A DNA stretch of 64,000 bases from Cyclospora cayetanensis (taxonomy: Eukaryota > Apicomplexa > Conoidasida > Eucoccidiorida > Eimeriidae). The stretch's first letter is position 1. Every line of letters begins with the position of its first letter. Location: contig NW_020312247.1 in the NCBI RefSeq assembly GCF_002999335.1, forward strand, positions 62,001 to 126,000, given 5' to 3'. Shown piece after piece: positions 1 to 13,500 of this stretch. The translations under genes and the position numbers were made by a program. Below the pieces are notes generated by a model. That model ran no database searches. It was not told the origin of the DNA and saw only the letters and a list, made by a program, of their open reading frames with translations.

Positions 1-566
1 GAGCAACATGAGGACTTTCGCGTCGTCTTGAGGTTGCTCTGGTGATCTCCAAAAGCTTACCAACGTTTGTTGCGATTCAAATGCCGTTTTGAGGTGTACT
101 AATTTTTGTTTTTCTTTTGGTTTTATTGGCGAAACAGCGCCAGGCCCTATATGTGGACGCGATACGTCATATCCGGCCAACGGTTCATAGAAGATCCAAC
201 AACTCCAAAATGTGCTCGAGCGTTACACAAAGGTGTATCAGCTTCCTAAGAAGGGAACGGCGCCGATTCCAACACCATCAGCTGAAACTTATCCCATGAA
301 GACAAGAAAACTACTGCCTCTGTCAACTGTTTGCTTCTTGTCGTAGCGTGATAGGACTGTCCAATAAAGCTACGTCTAAGAGCCTGCTTCAAAAAAAGGA
401 AATTCCTTCGTCAGCAAAGCGTGCGATCGGTCTTCTTTCACCCTTTGCCGCAAGGCCTGGGAAAACTTGTGATACGCTGCCACAACAGCCTAAAACACCT
501 GTGTTTTCTGGCCCTAAAGCTTACAATCAGACACCTCCATTCATTGATACCCATCCAACGTGCAAA
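1..566. other. No supported gene at the window edge
   Basis: The following ORF is already open from about 348 but has no ATG before 567, so this stretch may hold its 5' UTR or an unseen upstream exon. A 60-codon frame at 117-299 has no recognisable content. Confidence 0.4.
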
Positions 567-2618
567 ATGAGTATCGAAACCCCTTGGAAACTGTGTGCCA
601 GCAATAAGGTCAATATCCCTAATTCAATTTCACCGCGGTGCGGAGATGAAAACGGCTGCGAATCATCTATTCGCGTCCCTGAGTCGGGCGACAGGTTCAA
701 CACAACTCTCCCTACTCTGAACTCAGGCTATCTGCTGAGCATCAGGAGGGCGTTTGACGACCTATATTGTTGCCTGCGCAGGGGGGCTAACCAGCTTAAG
801 AATGCTCTTGGGCTATGGCGTCTTGGGAGGACCACGATTCTCCGTTTTTTAAGGGGGGCAAGCAGGTTCATGCGTTATTTTCGAATGTCTCAAGTCTTTC
901 AATGCGGTAGCGATGGACATACAAACGAACAGGGCTCTGAGGCGGTCAGAGAAACAAGAAGAGATCTGGAGCAGTGCACCACCGAATTCCACAACACAAA
1001 CTGTCTTCCAGACCAGCATGAAGCTGGGTATTGTACGGGTAGTCCGCAGTCCACTGTCGGGCATCTTTTCCCCGTAAGCATTATTTGGAATAAAGTAAGC
1101 AATGCAGACAGAAGCAGCCAGGAACTACCCCCTGAAACTGTACGACAACGCCCTCAGGAATATTCACACCTATCGGCTTCTTCAAAGGATCAGCAGGAAC
1201 ATGTAAAATTGCATGAAAATCACGTGCCAATCTTTTGTTACCAGGAACCTAGTCCAGCGCTGCCAGCCCCAAAACAAACAAATGCATATTCAACTTTGCC
1301 ACTGGTCGTACTGGAAGAAAGCAATAGAATACAAAACCAACGATTCCGCTCCTCTGATACACCGAAAGTGACTGCATCCACGCCTCGGGGGCAGCAGACA
1401 AGGTTCATCCGCGCAATTCATCCGTACAACGCATATTGGCCTGGGTCCGGAGGTATGGCTTCTCTCCCCTTTGGTCAACATAAGCGCTTAAAACAAGCGG
1501 AAACGGATAAGCGAGCCCGCACCCTTCCACTTGCATCAAGTGGCTCCCATTCCTGTATAGTGGTAGCCAACAGAGATCATGCAGCTAATGCGAAGACAGA
1601 AAAGAAAGCGCAGCAAAGATTTCGCAAAGCAGACAGAAGAGCAGGGTATCAAACTGAACACATCGCAAACCTATGGATGCCAAGGAATGCGTTATCCGAT
1701 GACGACCTTGTGTTCTCAAATCAAGAATCGGATGATTGCAGTGCCCTTGAGAGATCACCTGCCGCCCCTACGAAGCAACAGAGCTCGGGGGCATTTGGAA
1801 GCACACGTGTGATCCGGTCCCGGGATTCATCCGCCTATATTGGGAGCACAGAAAGTTTAGCTGATGGCTACAGTACTTCGGTGGGGATCAGCACCTGCGA
1901 CACCAACAACACAAACTACATACCGACTCAAGGTGCAAGTGCTTCTGACAAGTCGTCCCGAAGATGCCATCAATATGCAGATTCTTATTCCACTGTGTCC
2001 TTTGCCTTCCCTTCAATCACAAAGTCAGGTCAAACAGGCGTTTATCGACGGCCCGTTGGGTCATTCAAATATCGCCCATGTTCAGCCACCATTTGCGGAA
2101 AGGCTCCACGACGGACTCAAAAGGACTTGGAAAGCATAAATTTTCGAAATGGCCACCGGGCTTGCACAGAAAGAAATGCTGGTACTGCCAGCACAGTGTC
2201 TCCTAATACACCTGGAGCCACTGAGCCGAACGCGGAAGACTCTACTGTTGTTGTTACAAAAGACCACGTCGTGGACTACATATTGATGCAGGCACATCCC
2301 TCCATGTCTAACCCAGATGAGATTGTGGCCTATGCCGCAACGCGGCCGTGTCCACTGGGCAACCGCATGCAGGCGGATTGCATTGTGGGAGCAGTTGCCG
2401 CGCATGCACTAATTCATAAGGTACTCCTTTCGGACATTATTCTGCCACAACTCACGAGGTCGAAGGTAGTGGCCATGGTTGACTTCTACTTCGACAGAGT
2501 TCGTCAAAACCAACACAGAATTCCGGATCCTGATTCTCCTTCAGATTATGCTTGCCTCCCTTGCTGTCGAAGGTGGCCACGGTGCGCCTGTTGGGGACGA
2601 GTCGCCCGCGCAGTATGA
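567..2618 (+). CDS. Hypothetical protein, long single-exon ORF
   Basis: I do not recognise this protein. The frame is open from about 348 to the TGA at 2616-2618; the first in-frame ATG is at 567, giving about 683 residues. No signal peptide, membrane span or known motif is visible. Most of the protein is hydrophilic, rich in Ser, Thr, Arg and Gln and probably disordered. Near the C-terminus a more hydrophobic, helical-looking segment (codons around 2270-2510, including HALIHKVLLSDI) may be a folded part. It lacks the poly-Gln/Ala/Ser tracts of the large gene downstream. Such a long frame is unlikely by chance, which argues that it is coding. Splice donor-like sites occur near 2420 (GTACTC) and 2613 (GTATGA), so the true C-terminus may lie in a further exon that I could not place. 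Confidence 0.5.
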   Translation: MSIETPWKLCASNKVNIPNSISPRCGDENGCESSIRVPESGDRFNTTLPTLNSGYLLSIRRAFDDLYCCLRRGANQLKNALGLWRLGRTTILRFLRGASRFMRYFRMSQVFQCGSDGHTNEQGSEAVRETRRDLEQCTTEFHNTNCLPDQHEAGYCTGSPQSTVGHLFPVSIIWNKVSNADRSSQELPPETVRQRPQEYSHLSASSKDQQEHVKLHENHVPIFCYQEPSPALPAPKQTNAYSTLPLVVLEESNRIQNQRFRSSDTPKVTASTPRGQQTRFIRAIHPYNAYWPGSGGMASLPFGQHKRLKQAETDKRARTLPLASSGSHSCIVVANRDHAANAKTEKKAQQRFRKADRRAGYQTEHIANLWMPRNALSDDDLVFSNQESDDCSALERSPAAPTKQQSSGAFGSTRVIRSRDSSAYIGSTESLADGYSTSVGISTCDTNNTNYIPTQGASASDKSSRRCHQYADSYSTVSFAFPSITKSGQTGVYRRPVGSFKYRPCSATICGKAPRRTQKDLESINFRNGHRACTERNAGTASTVSPNTPGATEPNAEDSTVVVTKDHVVDYILMQAHPSMSNPDEIVAYAATRPCPLGNRMQADCIVGAVAAHALIHKVLLSDIILPQLTRSKVVAMVDFYFDRVRQNQHRIPDPDSPSDYACLPCCRRWPRCACWGRVARAV

Positions 2619-4578
2619 GGGAATCGCAGTGGAGGGCCGTTCAGAGTTCAGACTTCAGTCCATGCCATGCGTCATCTATATTCGATTATATCCCTTGCGT
2701 TATTGGCTGCAGAATCCCAGTGCGTTAAAAAATATTTGGCTTTGAGTGGAATTAAAAACATAAAAGTTGCTGATTCGGAGAACAGGTATCAAATCGGATA
2801 TTTGATTGAGTTGCAATGCACAATGATGAAAGGTGCTTTTCTCATACGAAGCGTCGATGTGTGATGCCATTAATTGCGTTTTGATGGTACTATAAGGTCC
2901 CAATGTGTTGTTAAAGTGACCTACGCCCCCCTCGGTTTGATGCTCCTAGTACAATAACAGAGTATGCCGTCTTGATCGTAGCTGTTTTTGAAGGCACTCA
3001 ATGAATGTTTATGTAGCCTTCATACCAAGGTCTACTGTGTTGGGTGAATATTTCACTTTGAGTGAAACCTACTTATGAGCGATGTAGCCGTGAATATAAG
3101 GCACCCTTTTATCCAAGTCTCAAGACACAATGAAAGTTTTTGAGGGTGGTTAAGAAATCGTCCAGCCTTCTCCTGCGTGCGCTCCTCAGAATTTTCAGCA
3201 TAGGTTTGGAGACAGCTAGGGTACGCGCAGCTGCACCCTCTGCGCACTAGAAGCTGTTTCCAAGTACTTGCACGTGGCGTCAAGCGCACATGCACCGTCT
3301 TCTTGTAGCAAATTAGCACTACTATGCAACGAATAAAACTCAAGAACAGACGAACCAATAAGTCCATCGCCTACTGATTCTGAGTTGAATATAACTAGTA
3401 TAGACAGCTAGTCAGCAGAAGGTGTTAAATGTAGCCTAGCTTGCTGTATTCAGGGGCACAACGAAAACACATGCATGACGTAAAACCATACATACCTCCA
3501 GAATGGCATTACATGTTCTTTGTGCCTGCTGTGGCACAACGTGATGTTTTCTTCATCTGGTGTTTGTGGTTCGTGCTAGGGTTTTGCAGTCAGTGAATGC
3601 GGGGATTAAGCAGGGACAAAGTTTGCTAAATGCCTGAGGATACCTTTTCAGTTATCTCGAAAATATGGTTACACACAGTGGGAGGCCTGTGATCTTGTCA
3701 TTTATGAAAGCCACGGCCTGATTTTTTTCTGATGGAGTACAAGTATTTCTGCATACACAACTGCATGGGCGAACCGTGCTGTGCACGCCAAGGAGCCAGA
3801 AGAATAGCTGGGCCAAGATACGCCCTTCAAAGGATACCAGAGGGTTCAAGAAACGGACTCCCGAAAAGTCTTTTAAAAGGAGTTCGAGCTCGTATTCCCA
3901 GCAGTGCCCGAGGCACCGAGTTCCGTTCCTGGAGCATGAATTGGAGAAGCCCGGGCTAGGGAGCAATATTGAAAATAATGCGGCAATGACTTCGACATTG
4001 GATAATTCTTAACCCCGTGTTTCTTTCAGTGTGCTGCCTGCAGGCCGCTACCTCCCAACCGGCAACTAAATCGGAAAGCGCGAAGGCAGCGTCGATGCAA
4101 TATCTAAAACGCCATTGTACCCTTCCTTAGGATGTTCTCCACTAGGCATATGATTCACATGATGTTGTTTTAGCACGTAGCCTGCGAACCAGATAATCTG
4201 TAGGTATCGTACATGGTACTTTCGCAAGGGGCCTGTTACGGGGTCCCTGGGGGGCCCACGGACGCCAGGAAGCGTCCGTGAGCCATTTTACTAAGCGCGA
4301 GATCCCGCTAGCTAGAGAGTTCTGTGTTATACCCAGAATTTTGCTGGTGCTTTTGTCTCGAGCAAGATATCATATGAGCAGAGCCGCTTGTATCCACTAC
4401 TGCAGCGGTTTTGTTACAGTACCATCCTCCGTGAATGAGCCCCAGTCTCGGCCGCATTTCCAGCTTTTTCCATAACCGTATGGCAGAAAATATCTCTGCT
4501 TCTTAATGGGAAGTCTTTACTGGTGGCCCGGTGGAGCCCGCTACATTGTTTTCTTGGGGCATCCGCCACCTGAGCTGA
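2619..4578 (+). other. Intergenic spacer, nothing recognised
   Basis: Only short overlapping frames on both strands; none has a recognisable motif or a convincing splice-linked partner. The right end should hold the promoter and 5' UTR of the giant gene that starts at 4579. An in-frame TGA sits directly before that ATG. Confidence 0.5.
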
Positions 4579-7500
4579 ATGTCGGGAACTCCAAAGGAGC
4601 GGAGGGGGCCTTCAGGGCACGGTACCTTCGAATGCCGTCAGCGGGCTTCCACTCGAGCTCCAGCGCAGCAGCCACGCGGTCACCCCTTCGGTGGTCGCCG
4701 TCGTCCTCCTTACCACTCAGATCCATACAGCAGCTCGCATCAACATGGACAGCAGCAGCCCAGTTCTAGCCGTCAAACCTGGCAGGTCCATCCTCCAGCC
4801 CCCCCGCCGCCACCACCACCTCCTCCTCCAGCACCGACAGAGCACATACAGCACCTTCTACATGGAGAACAGCAACAAGCCGCGCTGCAGCAGCACCATT
4901 CAGCGTCCCCTTACGCCCATGCAGAGTCACGGCCGCAGCACAGGCGGCAGCGTGAAGTTGACCCCAGGCAGAGACCTCTTCACTGCGGCGAACAGCCTGG
5001 AAGGCAAACGTTCACTGCTGCTGTGGCGGCAGCAGTAGCATCTACTGGAGATGCACCAAGACCCCGCCAATGGAAAAACAAGCCGGCCTCCACAGCGGTA
5101 CGGCTTGGCGAAGAAATCGTGCTCAGCAGCAGCAGCGACACTAGCAGCAGCGACTCCGAAGGAGACGACGCATCAGCAGGACTTGAGCGAGATAAGCCGC
5201 AGCAGCCTCGTTGGTCGCACCAGCGATGGCGGGAAATACGGCATGCAGCGGCCTCTGCGGAGAAGAGAACCCCTTTGGAGAGCTCTCAGTATACCGCGTC
5301 GCACACGCCTCAGGTGCAGGGCTCAGCTGAGGGGCAGCAGCGACGGCAGCAGCAGCAGCAGCAGCAGGAGGTGCGGCATCTCGGCGGTCCAAAGCTGCGC
5401 ATGGATTACGCGGTGCCAGCGCAATTAGCATCGACGGCCCCAAACATCCAGAGCAGCAGCGGTAAAATAAGTCGGAGCATGGACGGTGGCAGCAGTCTGT
5501 ATGACATGGATGCCAGCCGATTGCTGCCCGAGTTCGGAGGGCTCCTCCGTTGGAAGAAGGGACAGTTGCAAAAGGCCTTGAGGATTGCCTCTGCAGAAGA
5601 CGGCGTGCGGCCTCATCAGGCGGACGCCGACACGTTTATTGTGGATTCTGACTCGTGAGCATAGATGTATTTCTTTGCAGCTGCATGCCTCGAAGCGCTT
5701 GCGCGTGCCCAAACGGACTGACTACGCATATGGTCTCTTAGCAGTCCAGCACCCCCTTCAGGCAATACAGTGTTGGTTAGAGTTAGGTACCAAGACGCGT
5801 TTTGCATGCTTGTATCAGGGGCTGAGTTCAACTTGGTGGCTTTGTAGGTTAGCGTCTCGGCAGCAGCAAGTGCATGTCTCTCTTGAGTCCTTGGTGCCTT
5901 GTGCTTCTTGCCACTCCTTCCCTAGGCTGTTTGCGAAGTTTCTGTGGTCTTGATTTCCGTCTTTCATAAGCGACGCTGGCATATTGAATGCGGCCGCGCA
6001 CGCAGTCTCCCGCCTAAGCCAGGCACACAGGGCTAGAGATACGTTCAGAACGCAGAGCCAGCACACAAGGATTGAGCGAGCTTCTAAGTAGAGGCTTGGA
6101 AAGAGTTTGGTTTCTTTTACAGAAGCAGTGTTGCCACTCAAGCTGTTTGTGTGTGCTCCTCTGCAGAGCCAACTGCCGGATCGTGGACGTGGCTGTATGT
6201 GAATGCAGCTGCCCCAACCCGAATCCACCGTGCTCTCACCTACTTGCCGTTGCTCTATGGCAACCCCAGCAGCACATGCACCAGCTGCAAACCTTCAGAC
6301 TCCGCCTGGCGATCAGTACTTTTGTCAAGCAACAGCTGCTCAAGGTGCTTTCCGAAGCCTTCGTTCCTCTTAAGCCCCTCAGCTGCGAGCCACTGCTGGA
6401 AGAACTCTGCATGCGTTTGTTGCGAAGACATCCAGCTGCGGTTGCTGCCCGCGCCGCCGCAGGGCTTGTCGTCGGGTTATTGCTGCGCTTTGCTCAGAAT
6501 GCCAAGGGAGTGCTGCCTCAAATTCCTTCCACCGCGGGCAGAAGCAGCACCGAGCAGCAGGAGGAGGACGAGGATCTGAAGGAGATTATGGATGCGGACG
6601 AGGAGAAGGAGCTTGAGGATCAGGAGGGAGGAGGGAACGGTGTGATGCAGACTCAAGAAGACGTGCGGCTTGACTCAACGGAGACGACCTCCAGCAGCAG
6701 CAATAAGCGCAGTCTCTGTGCTAGTAGCAGCAGCGAGGCGTGTTCAGGAGATCCTGCTGCAGAGCGAGGCTCTGTGTCGTCCCCTGAAGAGGCTGTTACC
6801 CGCCTTATGCAGTATGTACAGCTTCATCTGCAGCAGCAAGGGGCAGCAACCGGGGGCTCCAGGGAGGGGCCTCTGAAGCAGCTGCATGCACTGGAGACGT
6901 CCATTTTTCCGGCATCCGATTCCTCTCAGGCGCATTCTTTATTGCGGTTGCTGCAGCGCGATGAAGCGCGGGCTGCTGCTGCCGCCATAGAGGAGGCGCT
7001 GCAATGGCAAGGCACACACACGGGAGACGGAAACTCACTATCTGGCCTTGCGAATGAGGCAGCGTCGATCGAGATATATGTGCAACTGGCGCTGTTGTTG
7101 CTGGAAGCCTCAGGAGCAGCGGCAGCAGCAGGCGATGTAGATCTAAACATGCAACAGCAGTGGCTACACCGTGTGTGTCTTCGGCTTGTGCAGTTGCACT
7201 TTTCTCCTGCTGCTGCTTCTTCCCTATGGTGTAGCAACGCACTGTCTGATGCTGCAGCGCTCAGCAAGTTTCTCGCAGCTTTGCGTGAGTCGATGTTCAC
7301 GGATCCCCGAACCTTCCGAACGGAGGAGTCTTCCAAACCTGCCGCCTTGCTGCCTGCTCTGAGGGGCGAGGATGAGGCCCTTTCTCCCGCCTTGCACAAC
7401 AGTATTGCTGCGGAGCTTCAGCGGCAGTCCAGCAGCGGCATTCGCCTAGCCGCAGCGCTCTGCAACCCCTGGCGGCTCGCCTCAGCGCTCGCGGCGAGCT

Positions 7501-10500
7501 TCCGCTATTCCCACACGCAGCAGCAGCAGGGGACAGCATCTGTGTCTTCCCAGCAAGCAGGCACGTACGAGCAATGTCTGCAGCTTCTCGTGTCGCAGCC
7601 AGAGAGCCTCACGGCCTTGCGGGGGAAGCAGCGAATGGAAGCCGCTGTTACCTGGCAATCCGTTGCCGAGCGAATTGCCACGGCTCCCGAGCTCGTGGAG
7701 TTGCGTACATACCTCGACTGGTCCGAGACTCTAGATCCTCTTTTTGGAAGTCTTGACTCCTTTCTTCAGCGCCATGGGCATGCACCGTTTAGGGCCGCTA
7801 GGAACACCAGCGGCATGGGCAGCGGTCGGAGCACCACTTTGTTGGATCGGAGCTTCTTCTTGAGCGTCGAAGGCGGCGGCATCCTTCGCGTGCGGAAAGC
7901 GACTCAGGAGACTCTTTCGGAGCTGCTGGAAGCCGTCAGTACCAGAGAGGCCTCCACCGCTGTGAGGGCTCTTGCGGCGCTGTTGGGGCAAAGGCAGGAG
8001 ACAGGATCTGGTGGCAGTGGCGGAGAAGTTCATTCGACCTCTTACGATCCCATGACCCTCCAGATACACATTTGCAACCATCTGAGGCAGCAGCAGGCGC
8101 AGGAGCAGCAGGCGCAGGAGCAGCAGGACGAGCAGCAGCACCAGGCGTGGGGAGACTTCTGCTGCAGGGTTCTTGCCGAGGCTCCGAGGGCCTTCGTGGA
8201 CGGATGCGTTGTAATACTTTTGGCACCGCTGTGCGAGGTGTTTGGATCTGGCGTTGTTTTCGCCGCAGTAGAAGCTTTCAATTCAACGCTCAAGTGCCGA
8301 AAGCAGCAGCGCGAGCTAACGTCTCTGGAGAAAGCGACGGCGGAAAGGGTCCCCTCTGCCCCAGAGTCTGGCTTGCTGCGGCTGCTACAGACAAATGTCG
8401 CCTTCAATGCCTTGTCGTCGCATCTCCGCAAGGCGCTGCAACGGTGCGTTCATCTGCTCCTGCCGCCTCGGGAGGCAGGAGAGCTATGGGATGCCTTGCA
8501 ACGCGAGCACTATGAAGAAGAAGAGCAGCAGCAACAGCAACCCAGTTCTCAGCATACCTCGCTACAGCTAGAGCACGAGGAGCACCCGCAGGATTTTGAT
8601 GCTCGAAGCAGCAGCAGCCGTACGCAAGAGAAGGCCGTTCCCATGGAGCAGCCTGTGCTCGCGCTTCTACCCCCCTCAAGCAGGGCATGCCTTCCTGAAC
8701 CCTCCGAAGACGGTGACACACTGCTGCTATTCTCGGGGAGGACGACAGCAGGCTTAGGCTATTTTAGCCGTCCACGGGCTGCAAAGGCAGCAGAACGCAG
8801 CTCAGTTGCTGCTTCTCACGCAGGTGCAGATCTCTCGGAAGCACCGCAAACGGTGGCAGGCGAAGATGCAGCAATCGATCTTTGGAATGGCGAGAGTCCG
8901 GCAGCGTTTGTGCGCCGCTTACGCGCAGAGGAGTTCGGTGTGGGCCTAGGCAGCAGCCACAGCGACGTCGCTGAAATTGCGCATGAAGAAACAGCTGTGG
9001 ATGCTGTCATGCGGAGGCAACGCGAGAGGCTGACGCGTGCCTTGGGGCGTTTGGCGGGAGATCTGTACGCTGCGGAGGGTCACCTGCAGTTAGAGCTGCT
9101 TCAGAATGCGGATGACAATACATATGTCCTCCCACTGCCTTTACCGCCGTCTCTGGTCTTACAGCACGAGCAGCGAGAGCAGCTGCTGCAACTGTCGCTG
9201 CGGCTTACGGCCCTTCAAGTGCCCGCTTTGCACTTCGAGGTCTTGGCAGAAGGCCTCTGCGTTTTTAACAATGAAAGAGGCTTCAGGCCTGCTGATTTGC
9301 GTGCCTTGTGTGACGTGGCGCGTAGCACGAAGGCCGTGCAAGAGGAGCACAAGCAGCATAAGGGTGGCAGACGGCGCATAGGCAAGTTCGGAGTGGGGTT
9401 CAAGTCCGTCTTTAGCCTTGCCGACGATCCTCATGTTTTTTCATGCACGGGAGTGGCAATCAAATTCTCTGCCACAGACAAAAGTGGCCTTGGTTTCGTC
9501 CTGCCGCATCCCCTGGATCCCCCTGATCCCAGCAGGTATGTACCGTCAAAGGCTATGGAAGGCGCTCTGCTTGCGGCTGCAGATCCAGTTCTTTCAGCAG
9601 CAGGAGGCAGCAGCAGCTGCGAAGGCGGCAGCAGCAGCTGCTGCTGCGGCGCACTGGCATCGTGTTATTGTAACGCAAACGCGGCAACAGAGGCGGCAAT
9701 CGGGATCTGGCGAACAATCATTTGGCTGCCCGTACGTCCAGCGCTGCTTGAGAAGTGGCAGGCGGCTCATAGCAGCCTTCCCAAGCGTCTTTCTGTGGTG
9801 GAGCCGCACTGCCTCCTATTTCTTCGCCGAATTTGCCGTGTGTCCTGCCGCAGCCAGCCGAATAAGAGCTGCTTTCTGCTAGTCAAACACACGTTCCAAT
9901 GTATTGACTCCTCTGCCTTTGAGGGCCAGCAGCAAGAGCACCAGCAACAGCAACGGGGTCTTCGTCGCCAGACGTTTGGCTTGCCCAAAAGCGCTCGACA
10001 CGTCGTTCTCACCTCACGTAGCCGCTCGCTAGCGAGCCCACTAACGGCAACACGATCATGCGACTTGTGGAGTGGGTGCACAAGCACGGCGGCTGGCGCT
10101 TGGAAGCAACAGCAGCAGCACTGGCTGCTCGTAGAGCACCTGGCGCCCTCTGCGCCTGTAGCGGGGGCTTTCGATGAACCCCTCGTGGTGGCTTTGCCTT
10201 TGACTCCGGAAGGCTATGCTGCTTCAACGTCTGCTGCTCCTCGTGCTGCCCACAATGCGACAGGAAACGGCGATCTATGTGGCAGCGGCACCAACGACCT
10301 TGAAACCACGGGAGTCAGCGCGGGATGGCCGCTTTATTGCTTCCTCCCCGTGAGAGGCTTCGGACTCCCTTTTATTCTGCAAGGCGCCTTCAGCCTAACA
10401 GCCTCTCGAGAGGACTTACAGTGTAGCGACCCCTGGAATGCGAGGCTCCTGCAGCAGCTGCCCGCTGCTTTATGCAGAGCTCTTTCTGTTTGCCGAGATG

Positions 10501-13500
10501 TCCATCCTGAACTGCAAGAGTCTCTGCTGCGCTTCGTTCCCCTCCCGAACGTCTACGCAGCCGCGGGGGGATCTGCGGAGATGGTCGCTGCCGCTACATC
10601 TGCAGCAGTTGCGGCAATAAAGGACCTTGAGTGCGTCCTTGCTGTCAACCCCCACATCAGCGACGTGCAGCAGCAAGACCCCCAAGACCAAGCCGACGAC
10701 TGTGTCTGGTGCTCGCCGGCTCGCGCAGTCATTCCTTGGGGCACTACAGCGGGAGAAGGAGGTGGATCGCTTGCCGATATCGCATCTGGCGTGAGCAGCA
10801 GCAGCAGTCGTACCAGCATCCAAACTGCGGACTGGCCAGTTCCGCCGTGGCTGCTGCACAAAGCTCTAGGCCTCCATTACGTCCATCCTCGAGTGCTGCG
10901 ACACCTCCCCCCTGCACGACTGCGCGCACTCGGCATGCGGGAGCTGACACTTTGGGATGTAGTCGAAATTTTGCGTTTTCTGGTCGCCTTGCGACAGCAG
11001 CAGCATCAGGTGCACAAGCATCTAGGGGCATCGGTCTTGCAGCCGCAGTGGGTTGGCAGGCTTTTGCAGCTTATCGAGTGCATTCGCACAAAGGATAAGG
11101 CGTCTCTGCGGCACCGTGCCGCCTTGGGAGTCCTTAAGGGCATTCCTTTCATCCCTACACGCTGCGGCAATTTTGTTTCTGTGGACGGTGCGGAGCTGAC
11201 TCTGTGTCTGCCAGACGACGCCTCTGCTGACCCTGCAGCCGACAGCCCACTGCCTTCCCTTGACGCAGAGTCTTCCGAAGCTCCTGCAGAGCCTGTAAGT
11301 GGTGCCAGCAGCGCCGCATTTGTCCTGTATGTGCATCCCGCCGTCTTCAAGCCATGGTCCATCGGGCTGCGTCCGCCAGTCGGGGAGGCTGAGGAGCTTG
11401 TAGACGCGCAACTGCAGCAGCAAGGCGAGGACACTAGGCAGCTAGTGGATAGCGATAGGGCATTGCAGCGATCCTGCATTGTGCGCTGCTTACGGAACCT
11501 GGGGGTGGACTTTCTTCAGCCGCAGCAGCTGATGCGGCATCGGTTGCTCCCGCTGCTGCAGGACGCGCAGTTCAGGGAGACAGCGACGGACTCCCAGCTG
11601 GTGGAGTGCCTTTCCTTCTTCGTCTTGCACTACCGAGACTTGGCAGCGCTGATCGAGGCGGACCGTAGCTCTCCCATCGACGGCGTTCGGCAGCGAATGC
11701 TGTCGCTGCCGGTGTGCGTGGGGGAAAAGGGGGGTAAAATTCCGCTCGGAGCCGCGTCAATGCGCTATGTGTGGCCGGACGACCACGGATGCAGGGCTGA
11801 GGCACGCCACCAGGAAGCCGCTCTGCTTCAGCTGTACAGACAGCTGCTGCCAGAAATAATGTTCCTCTCAGCTGCATATGATCCGGTCATCGCCATGCCG
11901 ACCTGGAAGCCTTTTTGCGAGCTTTTGGGACTTCAACGGCTGATGCACATATCTGCTGTAGTCTATCAGCTGCAGTTCAGCGACTCGAGGCAGCATCATT
12001 CCTCTACGCAACAGCCAGCTCTCAAGATTGTGTCTGTCGATGGCTACCCAGTGCCTCAGGGCTGCTCCAGGGAGGCGGTGGAGGATCTCGAGCTGCTGCT
12101 GGCTCGCCGATGGAGGGGATCTGCGTGCGATTGGCTTAAAGCAGAAGTGCAGAAGCAGGCCCATTGGGGGGACGCAGGTGTACGTGATGACGAAAGCGTC
12201 GCCGCTGGTTCCGCGAAAACTTGCGTCTTTTTGCTGGAGGATTTCCTATGTCCAGACTTTGAGCGTCTTGTTGCCGCTGCTGCAACTGCGGCAGCGTGCA
12301 GCAGCAGCAGTGACAGCAGCAGCAGCAGCAGTGACAGCAGCTCCAGTCCTGCGTCGTGGTCTCAGTCTTTCTTACGACAGCCGCTTCAGCGCATGCGTCA
12401 GCTGAATGAGGACCTTCGGCAGGCAGAGAATATATCCCTCCGTCTGCTGAGTGCAGTTCTGGCTGAAGCAGGACAGAGATGGCAACGCCTCAATGCCTTG
12501 CGATGGTGGCATGGTGCTGCTGCAACGTCTTCGGAAGCCTCCTTTTGCAAACCCCACCCGCTGCTCGCGAAGAATTTAAACGCAGCAGCAGCCAGGGCGC
12601 GTTGGCTCCCGAAAGATACTCCGAATGCTGGAGGTACAGCAGCGTCTTCCCTGTTTGTGCAGCTGCGTTGCAGTGCGTGGCTTCCAGCAGTGGCATGCGA
12701 TGCCCTGTCTGATCTTGCCGTGGCAGCGGCATCACAGGAAGCAAGCGGCGCGGAGGCGCAAGTCTTTGAGATCGACTGCGAGGGAGATGACGTGCTCACT
12801 GGTAATAGCTCGAGCAGCAGCGATAGCGAGCTCGAGACTGCTGGACACGGTCTGCCGACGAGGCTTTTGAGCAGCTGCATGCGCAAACGTACAGCCACCA
12901 GCAGGCGCGAAAATCTCAGCAGAAAGCGCGGCCTACATGAGGAAGGCGAGGTGCACCAGAGGCAGCACAAGAAGTGTACTAGCAGCAGCAGCAGCAGAAA
13001 TAGCGGCGGCAACGGCATGCCACACGGCCTCTCAGCTGCCGGAGCGGGAGGCGACACCAGGAGAATCAATAGAATCGCTGATGGCAGCTGCACGCGATGC
13101 AACGGCCGTGCTACCAGCGGTGACATATGCTGGCAATGGAGGTTTGTGGGACTGCGAAGGCCTTTCGAGGTGGCAGCCCCATCGGCGGAGTGCGTCGCGG
13201 TGTACGGACGCCTCGTCGAATACCTCCACCCGTTAGTGTGGCGCTTGCTGCAGGATCCGCAGCAGCAGGAGGCTCCCTTGGAAAGCGAAAGCCTGGAGGC
13301 CTTTGCAAGCCTAGCCCGCCACGAAAGCTGCCGTACGAGTGTGGGGAGTGGCATCCAGCAGGCTGAAAAATCCCTAGCCGCAGCCAGCCACATATTCCTA
13401 CCCAATGCGTCTTCTCTGGAGAAGGTGAATGGCGGTAGATCAACGGAATCTTTCTCTCGTGCGTCCTGCTGGCTACGGGAACCGCTGCGATCGCTCAGGC

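Noticed and set aside
6072..6166. Start of the giant gene at 6072
   Set aside because: That codon is TTG and the stretch up to 6166 ends in a strong acceptor (CTCCTCTGCAG). Splicing from the 4579 exon keeps phase, so these bases are better read as intron.
12398..13405. 335-codon minus-strand ORF inside the giant gene
   Set aside because: It is antisense to the continuous coding exon; Ser/Leu/Cys-rich composition is the mirror of CAG/GCA runs on the + strand. Many similar antisense frames across 6-17 kb were dropped for the same reason.
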